In this document: positions 11,046 to 22,804 of the stretch, piece by piece
Numbering within the stretch: the first letter of the stretch is position 1
Layout: every line of letters begins with the position of its first letter
From: Haematococcus lacustris
Lineage: Eukaryota > Chlorophyta > Chlorophyceae > Chlamydomonadales > Haematococcaceae
NCBI GenBank assembly: GCA_030144725.1
Contig: JASKMD010000014.1
Coordinates: 1,310,350-1,374,349, forward strand
Direction: 5' to 3'
Length of the DNA stretch: 64,000 nucleotides
Translations under genes and position numbers: made by a program
The notes under the pieces: generated by a model
Database searches by the model: none
The model's input: the letters and a program-made list of their open reading frames with translations, nothing else
What the model was told of the DNA's origin: nothing

Positions 11046-11208
11046 AGGTAGCTAAGGCATTCTATCACTAGTTGCTGATGGTGTGTCTGTGGCAGCAGCA
11101 GCAACATGACAGTGACGCAGCCCCAGCAACCACAGAACAGGAACAGCATTACGAGCATCTATTCTGTCATCCGTTCTTACTAGGTGCAGCACCGTGATTG
11201 ATGTATGA

Positions 11209-14200
11209 CTAGCTGCGACTGAGGCTGTGCGCTGGCACAAAGAACATACGGCCGTAGCCCTCCCCATCCTCAAAGCTGGTCACAAAGACTGTGAAGATCT
11301 TGGTGGCGTCAAACATATACCAATGCTGATCTCCATAGCCCTGGTGCATGCTGCCCATGGCTGACTGCTGCGGGCGGTCCTCAACAGGTGGAAGGGGGTC
11401 AGCCTGCCGCTGTGATGCACCGGCTGCGAGCCTCTGGGACTTCCTGGTGCCACCTGTGCTGGCTGCCTCCGCTGCTGCCTGCTCCACGCCACGCTCTGCT
11501 GACCTGTGCTGCTGTGGTCCACCTATACCGCTGGGCCCAGCAGCCCCTTCTGCCTCTCCGTCTGCTGGTGGCTGTCCCCCCCCCTGACCTCCTGCCCCAG
11601 CTGCTGCTCCAGCTCCTGCTGGCTGCTGTGGCACGGGGACAGCCTGGCCAGTTGCTGCCAAGCATGAGGGGTGGGTTGTAGGGCGTGTCAAGTAGATGCG
11701 GCTGACTGCTAGGCGTAGGAACACCCCAGGCAGCTTGGGGTGCTCCAGACGAACCCAGAACTGCACATGGCCAGCCCAAATGGCCCACTTGTCGTCATCG
11801 AGCTCGAACGGGATGCTGACCCAGGTGTTGTTGCGGGTTAAGGGGCGTTTGTACACACTGCTGAACACAATGGTGCCATTGCAGTCTGCCCGCTGGTAGT
11901 ACCGCACTGGATACGGGGGTGCAGGGACAGCGACCCGTCGAGCCTCCTTGGCCTCCTCCTCTGCCTCCCCTTGGGTTAAGACCTCACCGAACACCTGCTT
12001 GACGTGCCATGTGCGCCATGGGGTGGCCTCGTCGCTGTTCTGCAGATCCTGGACTGCCTTCATGCAGCCCCTCATCATGGCACCCGGGCTGTTCTGCAGT
12101 GGGCACTCTGCACTGCCCGCTCCCAGCAGCAGGGCCTGCTGCCCGTCCTGTGTGAGCTCGTCCTTCAGGCGGGCCTTGTAGTCCTGCTGTGCCTCTGGCT
12201 CAGCCCGGTCAAGCAGCCTCTTGCTGGCGTTATGCCCGGCCACCCGCATGGCAATGTGGGCATCCAGCTGGGCTCCAGGAATGCCGCTGGTGGTGATGGA
12301 CTTCAAGTCATGCAGGTCTCGCTCGATCCAGAGCTCGCCAAACAGGTATGTCCTGCCCACATTGCTCTCTTGCATGAACAGCCTGTGCACACCACAGCCA
12401 TGATACCATGTGATGCATGGTCTGCCTGCAGCATGCATGTATTGTTGATGGGTAAGGTTGGCCTGCATGCTACTGTTAAAACTCTCACCTGCAACCCGTT
12501 GTGTGGAGGTTTGGGCAGACTTGGTCAGTAGGCACAGACAGCTTGCCCTCGTTGTCTCCATGCGCTGCTGGAAGCAGAGGATCACGGCGGCAGCGCTCCA
12601 ACCTGGCTGCATAGGTCTTCAGATGTGCATAGCCTGCCGCCATCCCCGCAGGGGTGGCACTGTTCTCCGAGCCTGAATTGGGCAGACAATTCCTCATTGT
12701 TAGATATATGTTAGTCATCATGCAGTGGGACCGTGCCTGTAGATGCTGGTCTGTAAATTACCAGGTGTCAAGTAGTACAGCATAGCGCCCTCCAAGGCTG
12801 TCCACAACCCACGGTAGGGCTCTGGCAAAAGGTTGCCCCGCAACACGATGGGTGAGAAGTGCACATACCAGTGCTTGTAGTCCTCCATGCGCCATCCACT
12901 GCATGATGACATGAGCATTGCAGCACCAGTGCAATCATAAGCGTGTCATGACATGCACCTTGCATAGTCTGCATCTTTGCCTGTCAGTCGTGATATGATT
13001 ATGACATACTGCACTACATGCTTATGGCTTACGTGCGGTTGGCGAGGTCGCCCAGGTCCCGTCCCAAGTCAGATGGGGATTGAATGGCTGCTCCACGCTT
13101 CACTATCTCACGCCGCACATTAATGTGAAGGCCATCTGCACTCATGAACCAATCCAGCTGGTGCTTCAGCAAGCCATACATGAAGCTGTGGTACACAGGC
13201 ACCAGGTGGGCCAACCGGGCGTCCAGGTGTTGCAGCAGCAGGGGCAGGAGGGGCTGGGCGTGGCAGCCCACCACCCTAGGGTCGCCTTGAGACCACCCAT
13301 GGATGAAGGGGGCACCTCGGTCCATGATCTCTCCGTGGGTGAACTTCATGCGCACGTCATAGATGAGCACATACTCCTGCAGTCCACCACCGCAAGCAAG
13401 GATGGTGTGTGCCTAGGGATCCTCGTGTCTGATTTCAATAGCCCATGCTGGTGTTGTGTCAAGTGCTCCATACCTCCCGGTTGGAGCCTGGTAGGGTCTG
13501 CAGCGTTGGCGAGTCGTAGCCAAGGGGCGCTTTCTCTGTAGGGGGGTTGGGTGGCTTGCTGATGTTGCAGTTGTAGCACATCTTCAGGGCGCTGTGGCCC
13601 ATGCCCCTGGTCAAGGTGGCTCTACATGCACACAATCACGCAATTGTGGCCTTAATGGGTGTCATATGTTTGTGGATGGTACATGGCAGGGTACAAGTTG
13701 TATAGGGATAGATTGGACTGGGAGGTGGTGGAACCATGTTTGGTGCAAGCTGTTGGCCTTTGTCTCACTCACGTGGCTGGGGTATCAGCGATCGATACCA
13801 CTGGGACTCCATGGATGCGGACAGGCTCAACACGGGCAGGAGCCACACCATCAACACGTGGGCCTGGGTGTGGCTCCACTATCACACCCAGGTCACCCGG
13901 GCCCTCGATGTGCTTGCTGACTTCCTGGCAGATGGCTTTCATGTAGCCTGTCAGGTGAGACTGGTGCTTCCCCCCGTTGATGACGGCCAACACTGAGCTG
14001 CACGCCCGCTTGCCGCCCACCTCAGCCGGCACATCCAGCAGCCTCAACAGGATCACACCCACTGACCAGGTGCCGTTCTTGCCCATGGTCATCCAGTCAA
14101 CCCCAATCATGAAGTGGGCTGTGTTGGGGGAGGTGGCCACAACCTCTGGTAGCTTGGGCTGCATCTCTCGCCATGCAGGGCCTGCCAAACAACATCACAT

Positions 14201-14775
14201 GGTATGGTGCATGACACTGTACCAATCAACTGGCTATGCGGTCAATTCTATGCCTAGGTCAACCCAAGCCTACTCACTTGCCCGGAAAGAGCCAGGAGGT
14301 GGGTCCACGCCCCGAGCTCGCCTGAACCAGGTCATCACGTCCTTGCGCTCCATGATGTTCTTCACCACTGTGTTCCAGCCGAACAGAGACATGCTCCACC
14401 GAGGCTTCAAGGTGACCTCCTGTGGGCTCCCTGATACCAAGCAAGGGACAGCATACAACCCATTTATACCTCTACAAGTGTCAATAGAGTTTCACCATGC
14501 CCATGTAGATTGGTTCACCTTTTTTCTTGCTCTCAAAGAAGCGAGGCGTCTCGCAGTAGTAGCACTTGTCATCCTTGTGGGCGAGCCACTCAGACCTACC
14601 ATGCATGCACATTAAGGCATCCTTGACCCACACCAACAACATGTGAATTGCGCCATGCATGCATTGCTTAATCCACACCCTTTCCCCTGACCTCACCGTG
14701 TTATCTTCGGGTAGGTGTAGCCTGGGCAGTACTTGTTGTTGGCCTTGTTGTCCTTGCCCGCGTTGCACACGTCTT
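11209..14775 (-). pseudogene. CACTA-like (Tnp2-type) transposase, 5'-truncated copy
   Basis: Near-identical inverse copy of the transposase at 44811-49489. Nine exons can be aligned: about 14775-14697 (part of exon 3), 14595-14519, 14430-14278, 14181-13773, 13621-13474, 13376-13033, 12898-12762, 12672-12489 and 12382-11209. The complete exons have the lengths of the other copy, except that the last is 3 bp longer. Signatures are FMIGVDWMTMGK, SIADTPA, CxxC in MCYNCNISK-type context, and the C-terminal FEDGEGYGRMFFVP. Homology stops abruptly near 14775, so the zinc finger and Gly-rich N-terminal exons are missing. It would not make a full transposase. Confidence 0.85.
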
Positions 14776-14987
14776 GTGACGATATGTCAATCTCATGAGA
14801 TGCTGCATGAAGCCAAACTATAGTATACGTGTACAATCCTGCCACACGATTGTACACGTGCCAAGCTTGAAAGACTTCAACATACGTAAGGCCAGTTCAT
14901 TGTGTATAAGTGTATAAAGTGTATAAGTGTATAAGTGCATAAGTGTATAAACATAACATGTGGGCATATGCTGTTCATGTATTGCAG
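14776..14987. other. Breakpoint and AT-rich spacer between divergent genes
   Basis: Homology to the other transposase copy ends at 14775. Then come an inverted pair (gtgtacaatc and gattgtacac, about 14830-14860) and short tandem gtgtataagt repeats (14907-14950). The 5' exons of the dioxygenase-like gene are not found here and are probably deleted. Confidence 0.5.
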
Positions 14988-17316
14988 GACCTGGAGCAAG
15001 AAGTCCAACGTCTCAAGGTAAGATCCACAGCAAGAAATGGGCAGAAGACAGTAGACAGTGTACCTCGTAGCTACCTGGATGGTTGATAATGTACCTTGGA
15101 ACTACCTGAATCGCAGGAGCTCGTCAACAACATGGCGGCAGGAGGAGCAGGGCCCTCAAGCTCACAGGTAAATGTGTGGGTGTGCAGCAGGACCCTGTGG
15201 CGTGGTGCCAGGACCCTGTAGGTGTGCAGCAGGACCCTGTGGGTGTGCAACAGGACCCTGTGGTGCCAGGACCCTGTGGTGAGGTGCCAGGACCCTGTAG
15301 GTGTGCAGCAGGACCCTGTGGTGTGGTGCCAGGACCCTGTGAGCCAGGACCCTGTGGGTGTGCAGCAGGACCCTGTGGCGTGGTGCCAGGACCCTGTAGG
15401 TGTGCAGCAGGACCCTGTGGGTGTGCAGCAGGACCCTGTGGTGCCAGGACCCTGTGGTGAGGTGCCAGGACCCTGTAGGTGTGCAGCAGGACCCTGTGGT
15501 GTGGTGCCAGGACCCTGTGAGCCAGGACCCTGTGGGTGTGCAGCAGGACCCTGTGGCGTGGTGCCAGGACCCTGTAGGTGTGCAGCAGGACCCTGTGGGT
15601 GTGCAGCAGGACCCTGTGGTGCCAGGACCCTGTGGTGAGGTGCCAGGACCCTGTAGGTGTGCAGCAGGACCCTGTGGTGTGGTGCCAGGACCCTGTGAGC
15701 CAGGACCCTGTGGGTGTGCAGCAGGACCCTGTGGCGTGGTGCCAGGACCTTGTAGGTGTGCAGCAGGACCCTGTGGGTGTGCAGCAGGACCCTGTGGTGC
15801 CAGGACCCTGTGGTAAGGTGCCAGGACCCTGTGGGTGTGCAGCAGGACCCTGTGGTGTGGTGCCAGGACCCTGTGGCGTGGTGAAGGACCCTGTGGGTGT
15901 ACAACAGGACCCTGCAGGGATCCACTGTTGATCCAACAGAGCAAATACTGATCCTTCAGACATTTACATATCCAGACGCTGGGTACACGCAGGCTGGCAC
16001 GGAAGTGTTCACCCAGCCAATACACGCTTGGAACTTCCCCATAAACATGAAGGTGCGTGAAAGGCAACGTATCTGAAGCTGCAACAACCCAAATTCATAC
16101 AATCACTTTTGATGCACGTGCAGGGCAAGGTGTTCAAGCAGCCAACGTACAAAGAGTACACGCGCAATGTCTTCAAGCCAGGCCAGGAGGCTCAATGCAG
16201 GAACGCAGCTCAGGCCGAAGGGTTGGCTGTGTATCAGTTGCCCCAGGACGTCCTTCCAGAGTTGAAAGTGATTGCAGCCATCATCTACATCACCCGGGTG
16301 TACTGCAGCATGATCTTCCACTCTGTGAAGCAGCACAAGACAGCGAAGCAGGAAACACTGTACACCACGCTGTATGCCACTGGTCAGAGGCTGCAGGTGC
16401 TGTTAGCCAAGACAGTCAAGGGGACGCTAGACCTCAGCCTCAAAACCCTCATTACCTACACAGCTGTCAACTCTCAGCTGACCGATGAGGACAAAGCCAA
16501 GGTAAGACGTGACATGATTTCAGTACTTGGCACCAGCACTAAGTACGATGCAGCACACACCAACAATGTATGCTCACACCAACAACCCACAACTACAGAC
16601 CATACTAGCCAGAATGATACATGCAAGTGGATGAGCACAAGGAAGTCCTGACTAAGTACTTCACCCGCTTGCTACCAGTCCTGCGGAACCTCATGGACAG
16701 GCCGCTCAATGCCTTGGCATCCATCATCAACGACCCAGTCAACCAGAGGGAGATGATTGGAGAGGGGGAGGAGCAACAAATGCTCATTGAGCCAGCGCAG
16801 CAGGCAGCCCCGCCCCAGGCCCCCCACACGGACTTCAAACCGGTGGCTGCGGACCAGGACGACGGCTTGGTCTTCCTGTTGGCCTGCCAGGACTTTGACC
16901 TGGTGGCCTACATGTACAGCCATTTGCTCATGGAGCAGGCAGCGCCTTACTTCAAGAACGGCAAGCCGGACCTGCACAGCCTGGGAGCCGTGGCCGCCCA
17001 CGCAGTGCTGCGGGAGGGCACCCTGGTGAAGGTGAAGGCAGGCCAGCTGGTGCTGTTCCGAGGCAACACCGTGCATGCAGGGACAGCAGGCAGGCCAAAC
17101 TCCTGCGGCGCCAGGCTGTATGGCTTTGCCAAGACAGGTCAGCCGGCTGACAACACTACCGTCAATGTGTCCCAGCTTGGCCCCGTCTTCGAAGGGGTGT
17201 TCCAGCCAACTCAAGGGGGAACCATCACATCCATGACAGCGGAGTGGAACAGGAGGGGCCAAGCTGGACAGATGGTGCCAGACACGGAGCCTTATGAGCC
17301 TTCTGATGGGATCTGA
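14988..17316 (+). CDS. 2OG-Fe(II) dioxygenase-like protein of a CACTA-like element (5' incomplete)
   Basis: Five exons fit in phase: 14988-15017, 15117-15167, 15918-16052, 16124-16501 and 16627-17316 (427 residues, TGA). The N-terminus is coiled-coil-like (DLEQEVQRLK). The last exon has the double-stranded beta-helix signature: PHTDF (HxD, metal), DDGLVFLLACQD strand, AGQLVLFRGNTVHAGTAG (distal His), and an Arg 13 residues later in GARLYGF (2OG contact). The same order and spacing occur in the gene at 23583-26165. Known families with this fold oxidise DNA bases (TET/JBP, algal CMD1), proteins or small molecules; the substrate here is unknown. The gene is divergent from the transposase. Oddities: a 750-bp repeat array in intron 2, missing 5' exons, and AA instead of AG before 16627, so the last intron may not splice. 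Confidence 0.7.
15170..15917 (+). repeat. CAGGACCCTG array inside an intron of the dioxygenase-like gene
   Basis: Tandem blocks of 178 bp (repeating from about 15190, 15368, 15546), each made of shorter units with the core CAGGACCCTGT and linkers gtgtgcag, gtggtgc and gaggtgc. The array fills the intron between exons ending at 15167 and starting at 15918. The core is the inverse of the 9874-11045 array core. The apparent Cys-Ala-Ala-Gly-Pro open frames are not genes. Confidence 0.95.
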
Positions 17317-17404
17317 ACTGACATCCAACACTGTTGCATTTGCGCTGCATAAATAACACAAGGGTGGTACCGCACTGAGACGTATAGGTACCTCTTTTAG
17401 TTCA

Positions 17405-18177
17405 GCAGGACCCAGAAGTGCCATGACCCTGTGGTGAGGTGCCAGGACCCTGTAGGTGTGCAACAGGACCCTGTGGTGAGGTGCCAGGACCCTGTGAGCC
17501 AGGACCCTGTGGGTGTGCAGCAGGACCCTGTGGCGTGGTGCCAGGACCCTGTGGGTGTGCAGCAGGACCCTGTGAGTGTGCAGCAGGACCCGGTGGGCCA
17601 GAACCCTGTGGTGAGGTGCCAGGACCCTGTGGTGCCAGGACCATGAGGTGAGGTACCAGGACCCTGTGGTGTGGTGCCAGGACCCTGTGGTGTGGTCCCA
17701 GGACCCTGTGGTGTGGTGCCAGGACCCTGTGGGCCAGAACCCTGTGGTGAGGTGCCAGGACCCTGTGGTGCCAGGACCCTGTGGTGAGGTACCAGGACCC
17801 TGTGGTATGGTGACAGGACCCTGTGGGCCAGGACCCTGTGGTGTGGTGCCAGGACCCTGCGGTGCCAGGACCCTGTGGTGTGGTACCAGGACCCTTCAGG
17901 CCCGGACCCTGTGGTGAGGTGTCAGGACCCTGTAGGCCAAGACCCTGTGGTATGGAGCCAGGACCCTGTGGTGTGATGCCAGGACCCTGTGGGCCAGAAC
18001 CCTGTGGTGAGGTGCCAGGACCCTGTGGTGTGATGCCAGGACCCTGTGGTGAGGTACCAGGACCCTGTGGTGCCAGGACCCTGTGGTGAGGTGCCAGGAC
18101 CCTGTGAGCCAGAACCCTGTGGTGTGGTGCCAGGACCATGTGTGGGAAGGCACTCATCGTAGGACCCTGTACAGGGT
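17405..18177 (+). repeat. CAGGACCCTG subterminal array downstream of the dioxygenase-like gene
   Basis: About 45 cores of CAGGACCCTGTGG with linkers (gtggtgc, gaggtgc, gagc, ggtgtgcag). It lies 3' of the dioxygenase-like gene in inverted orientation to the array at 9874-11045, as expected for the two ends of one element. No terminal inverted repeat is recognised at its right edge. Confidence 0.93.
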
Positions 18178-18326
18178 CCTGGCACACATAGGCAAAAGCA
18201 TCCAAACGGGGTCAACAGAACCAAACACAAGCGATGAAGGAATCCTAGCAGGGTTCTATCACATAGGGATGCAAGGAATGAATATAATATCAACACTCAT
18301 CAGGTACACAGGACCATGCACCGGGT
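18178..18326. other. Flank between arrays
   Basis: 150 bp with one inverted core (ccctgtacagggtcctgg) and no gene. It resembles the sequence just inside the TIR of the 20286-51125 element only around that core. Confidence 0.4.
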
Positions 18327-19562
18327 CACTCGTAGGAATTAGCAGCCAGGCCCAAAACTTTGCACATTGGTAGCTTGTAATGTAAGCAATCCAACCCAAA
18401 AGGAATCAGGCCCAAAAAGGTTGGGGCTCAGTGATCCGTGGCGTTTTGTTCAGTGTATTCAGTGCTAGGGTTCAGTGTTTTCAGTGCTAGGGTTCAGTGT
18501 GTTCAGTGCTAGGGTTCAGTGTGTTCAGTCCTAGGGTTCAGTGTGTTCAGTGCTAGGGTTCAGTGTGTTCAGTGCATGGTTCAGTGTTTTCAGTGCATGG
18601 TTCAGTGCATCCAGTGCATGGTTCAGTGCATTCAGTGCATGGTTCAGTGCGTTCAGTGCTAGGGTTCAGTGCGTTCAGTGCATTGTTCAGTGTTTTCAGT
18701 GCATGGCTCAGTGCGTTCAGTGCTAGAGTTCAGTGCGTTCAGTGCATTGTTCAGTGTTTTCAGTGCATGGTTCAGTGTTTTCAGTGCAGGGTTCAGTGTT
18801 TTCAGTGCATGGTTCAGTGCATTTAGTGCTAGGGTTCAGTGTTTTCAGTGCATGGTTCAGTGTTTTCAGTGCATGGTTCAGTGTTTTCAGTGCATGGTTC
18901 AGTGTTTTCAGTGCATGGTTCAGTGCATTCAGTGCTAGGGTTCAGTGTGTTCAGTGCATGGTTCAGTGTTTTCAGTGCATGGCTCAGTGCGTTCAGTGCT
19001 AGAGTTCAGTGCGTTCAGTGCATTGTTCAGTGTTTTCAGTGCATGGTTCAGTGCATTCAGTGCATGGTTCAGTGCATTCAGTGCATGGTTCAGTGCATTC
19101 AGTGCTAGGGTTCAGTGCGTTCAGTGCATGGTTCAGTGTTTTCAGTGCATGGTTCAGTGCATTCAGTGCTAGGGTTCAGTGTGTTCAGTGCATGGTTCAG
19201 TGTTTTCAGTGCATGGTTCAGTGTTTTCAGTGCATGGTTCAGTGCATTCAGTGCATGGTTCAGTGCGTTCAGTGCTAGAGTTCAGTGCGTTCAGTGCATT
19301 GTTCAGTGTTTTCAGTGCATGGTTCAGTGTTTTCAGTGCATGGTTCAGTGTGTTCAGTGCATGGTTCAGTGTTTTCAGTGCATGGTTCAGTGCATTCAGT
19401 GCTAGGGTTCAGTGTGTTCAGTGCATAGTTCAGTGCATTCAGTGCTAGGGTTCAGTGTGTTCAGTGCATGGTTCAGTGTTTTCAGTGCATGGTTCAGTGT
19501 TTTCAGTGCATGGTTCAGTGTTTTCAGTGCATGGTTCAGTGCATTCAGTGCATGGTTCAGTT
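18327..19562. mobile_element. Left end of a CACTC element with TTCAGTG array
   Basis: CACTCGTAGGAATTAG at 18327 resembles the terminus CACTCCTACAATTTAG of the element at 22866. About 50 bp further in, ttggtagcttgtaatgtaag and aatccaacccaaaaggaatc (18366-18405) match the same positions of that element (22939-22985). A TTCAGTG array follows at 18448-19562. The right end is not identified, so the given end is only the end of the array. Confidence 0.6.
18448..19562. repeat. TTCAGTG minisatellite
   Basis: Units of 15-17 bp alternate between ttcagtgttttcagtgcatgg, ttcagtgcattcagtgctaggg and ttcagtgcgttcagtgc types, with a higher-order period near 106 bp that gives staggered near-identical open frames. 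These Phe/Ser/Ala-rich frames are not genes. Confidence 0.95.
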
Positions 19563-20283
19563 TGTAACCTATGACCAAAGTGTGACCTATGGCTAGGGTG
19601 TGACCCACAGCATCCACTGCACTATCGTCAGCCTTATGCCACTTCATTCATCGTTGCTATTGCACTACTATTGTAGTCGTCACACAACCTGCAAACCCCA
19701 GACCACGTCAATGATGTGACTTGGCTTTGCATGTCTGGGGCTGGGCTTGCTCTTGGGGGGCGGCAGCTGCCCTCTATGCCACACGGGTTGAGCGGCGTTG
19801 TTGGCTGATCATCCCACCAGAGTAGGGTGGAGCGTCAAGGGTGGGGTGGTCTCTCTTCTGGCTGCTTGGGTAAGGGAGGGGGCTGGGATGTCAGGGGGAG
19901 GTGACAGGGAGAAGGGGGGAGGTTGCTTGGGAGGTGATGGGGAGAAGGGAGGAGGATTGAGGAGGGAAGGCTCGAGGGAAGGCAGGGAGGGGAGGCGGGA
20001 GGAAGTGTATTGACAATCTGGGAGGTGGTGGTTGTAAAGGGACGTGGGGTAGGGAGGGGAGGTGCCCATCAGACCTGCAGCCAAGGGGCGTGCACGTGGG
20101 TTAGGAGATCAAGCTAGGAAACGGGTGTTAGCCACATGCTGGTAGCCACTCATTCCTTACCTGTAGCCACAAGTCAAATGAAGCCACCCACTACTTGTAG
20201 CCTGTAGCCACTCACTAGCAGAAAGGAGGTAGGGAGCAAAAGGGCGGAGAGAAGAGGGTGATGAGGGGTGGCTACATCTCACT
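19563..20283. other. G-rich sequence with reverse-orientation intron-like module
   Basis: No gene. 19810-20040 is G/A-rich. 20075-20110 (agacctgcagccaaggggcg) is the inverse of the acceptor side of the intron-like module found in several other elements here. 20110-20230 holds repeated 'tagccact' phrases. Confidence 0.5.
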
Positions 20284-20285
20284 AA

Positions 20286-20492
20286 CACTCGCGCTGGTTA
20301 AGGCCGGAAGTCGCCTACGTCATTTCTTCCCGGGAGGCATACTGCAGATAGCCCCAGGAAAGGCCGACTCATCGCCGTTGTAATCATTGAAAAACTCAAA
20401 GTTGCTGCGATGTTATAACTATTTGAAAAGTTACCTAACCCTGTACCGGGTCCTACCGACCCTGTACAGGGTCCTGTGCCACAGGGTCCTGC
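20286..20492 (+). repeat. Left terminal inverted repeat
   Basis: Matches the inverse of 50918-51125 with few differences (for example ctggttaagg versus ccgattaagg), including ccgggaggcatactgcagat, ggccgactcatcgccgttgt and the first array cores. It runs directly into the assembly gap. Confidence 0.9.
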
Positions 20493-20992
20493 NNNNNNNN
20501 NNNNNNNNNNNNNNNNNNNNNNNNNNNNNNNNNNNNNNNNNNNNNNNNNNNNNNNNNNNNNNNNNNNNNNNNNNNNNNNNNNNNNNNNNNNNNNNNNNNN
20601 NNNNNNNNNNNNNNNNNNNNNNNNNNNNNNNNNNNNNNNNNNNNNNNNNNNNNNNNNNNNNNNNNNNNNNNNNNNNNNNNNNNNNNNNNNNNNNNNNNNN
20701 NNNNNNNNNNNNNNNNNNNNNNNNNNNNNNNNNNNNNNNNNNNNNNNNNNNNNNNNNNNNNNNNNNNNNNNNNNNNNNNNNNNNNNNNNNNNNNNNNNNN
20801 NNNNNNNNNNNNNNNNNNNNNNNNNNNNNNNNNNNNNNNNNNNNNNNNNNNNNNNNNNNNNNNNNNNNNNNNNNNNNNNNNNNNNNNNNNNNNNNNNNNN
20901 NNNNNNNNNNNNNNNNNNNNNNNNNNNNNNNNNNNNNNNNNNNNNNNNNNNNNNNNNNNNNNNNNNNNNNNNNNNNNNNNNNNNNNNNNNNN
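20493..20992. other. Assembly gap (500 N)
   Basis: Exactly 500 N, probably a nominal gap size. It separates the start of the large element's array from the AGCCC-type array of a nested element, so the missing DNA is probably tandem repeats and the other end of the nested element. Confidence 0.95.
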
Positions 20993-22804
20993 GGCTGGGC
21001 TGGGTAGGGAAGGGGCTTTTTGTCTTGGCTACTACTCTTGGCAGCTGCTCATGGCTGCAGCCCCAAGCTACTTATGCACAGCTGCGCAACGCAATTACTC
21101 AACACCAAGACAAGGGACAGTAATAGAAGGGTGGAAATTAGAGCGGTGCTTAGACTCACCCATTCTTTCTTGTTGCTTGCTACGCCTCCTGGTTGTGCCT
21201 CGCCATCGGTGCCAGCTGCTCCTCGCTGTTGCTCTTGGCTTCAGCTTGTGGCTTTTGCCCCTTGCAGCTGCTGATGGCTGTGGCCTCTAGCTGTTGAGAG
21301 CTCCTAATCACTCTTGGCTAATGCTCATGGTTGCACCGCAAGGCTGTTGCCCACAGCTAGTTTCCACTCCTTGCGGTGCTTACTTTGCACTGCACATGCA
21401 CACGCAACGCAGCGCATGCCACATATCATGCACCCCCGATTGGGATGCGCTGATCGCACCTTTGTCGTCGTTGTTCGTGCTCCCCTTGCTTTTTTTGTTC
21501 ATCCGCTCCGCTGCTCCAGGCTGTTCTTGCTGCGCCTCCTGGCTACGACTCCTGCATATTTCCTGTAGCTAGTAGCTGCGCCTCCTTGTTGTGACTGTTC
21601 GCGTATGGCTGTGAGGCTGAAGGCTAAGGCGAGGGACCACATCGCGAAATCGCGAGTCACAACGCTTGATGTAGGCTAATTGTTGCTGATCGTGGCCACT
21701 TATTAGGTCGAACGCGTGAGGCTGCATGGCGTGAGGCTGCATGGCGGTTTGCTACGGATTACGATGTCCAAGCAAGGCCATCGTTGAAGGTCTCAATGTG
21801 ATCGCGTGGGCGTGATATGGTAAGACATTCAAACCCCCGGGTATCTGTACAGATGCTCCTTGCTATCTGTACAGATACACCTCTTGCCATCTGTACAGAT
21901 ACGACTTGTCGACATCTGTACAGATTTAACCCTTGCTATCTGTACAGATTGAATCTAGGGGCATCTGTACAGATAATTATAGGTGTATCTGTACAGATAC
22001 TTATTATCGCCATCTGTACAGATAAATACCCCCGGCATCTGTACAGATACACCTCTTTCCATCTGTACAGATACGTTTTGTCGACATCTGTACAGATTTA
22101 ACCCTTGCTATCTGTACAGATTTAATTCACGGGCATCTGTACAGATAATTATAGGTGTATCTGTACAGATACTTATTATCGCCATCTGTACAGATAAATA
22201 CCTCCGGCATCTGTACAGATACACCTATTGCCATCTGTACAGATACCACTTGTCAACATCTGTACAGATTTTACCCTTGCTATCTGTACAGATTTAGTTT
22301 AGGGGCATCTGTACAGATAATTATAGGTGTATCTGTACAGATGCTTTAAATCGCCATCTGTACAGATAATCATCCCCGGCATCTGTACAGATATCCTCTC
22401 AAAATCTGTACAGATGTTACCTTAACGCTATCTGTACAGATTTACCTATAAATATCTGTACAGATTCACATATCTGTACAGATATTCCAAAAAAATCTGT
22501 ACAGATGACAATAAGTGGTATCTGTACAGATGCAAGGAAGGCATCTGTACAGATGCCGCATATCCTTGGGGCCATCGACATGCATCTGTACAGATGGCGG
22601 GCCCATTAGACGGGCATCTGTACAGATTCCCAAAAAGGGGGGGGTACCTCGCGCGCGGATCGTTGTATCTCCGCAACCGCTGCGAGTTAGGACTTCATTC
22701 AAGAGCGAGGTCCCCCTCAAACTCAACGCTCTATCGTTCTATCGGAGCGGAATGTCCATCCGATGCAAAAAAGGCCCTCGCGTCGGCCTTATTTATCGTG
22801 AGTG
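20993..22804. mobile_element. Second ATCTGTACAGAT element, inverted, left part in gap
   Basis: Reverse complement of 2640-4640: pentamer remnant, body, ATCTGTACAGAT array, then the terminus TTTATCGTGAGTG at 22804. The other end lies in the gap, so the target duplication cannot be read. It appears nested in the 20286-51125 element. Confidence 0.85.
21843..22626. repeat. ATCTGTACAGAT subterminal array
   Basis: About 32 copies of the palindrome with few variants, spacers of 8-20 bp, and a higher-order repeat of about 170 bp. It is the equivalent of 2817-3772 in inverse order. Confidence 0.95.

Noticed and set aside
9767..11051. 426-codon frame with Tyr-Arg-Val-Leu-Pro-His repeats
   Set aside because: Lies wholly in the CAGGGTCCTG array, and the equivalent array at 49665-50975 opens other frames on the opposite strand.
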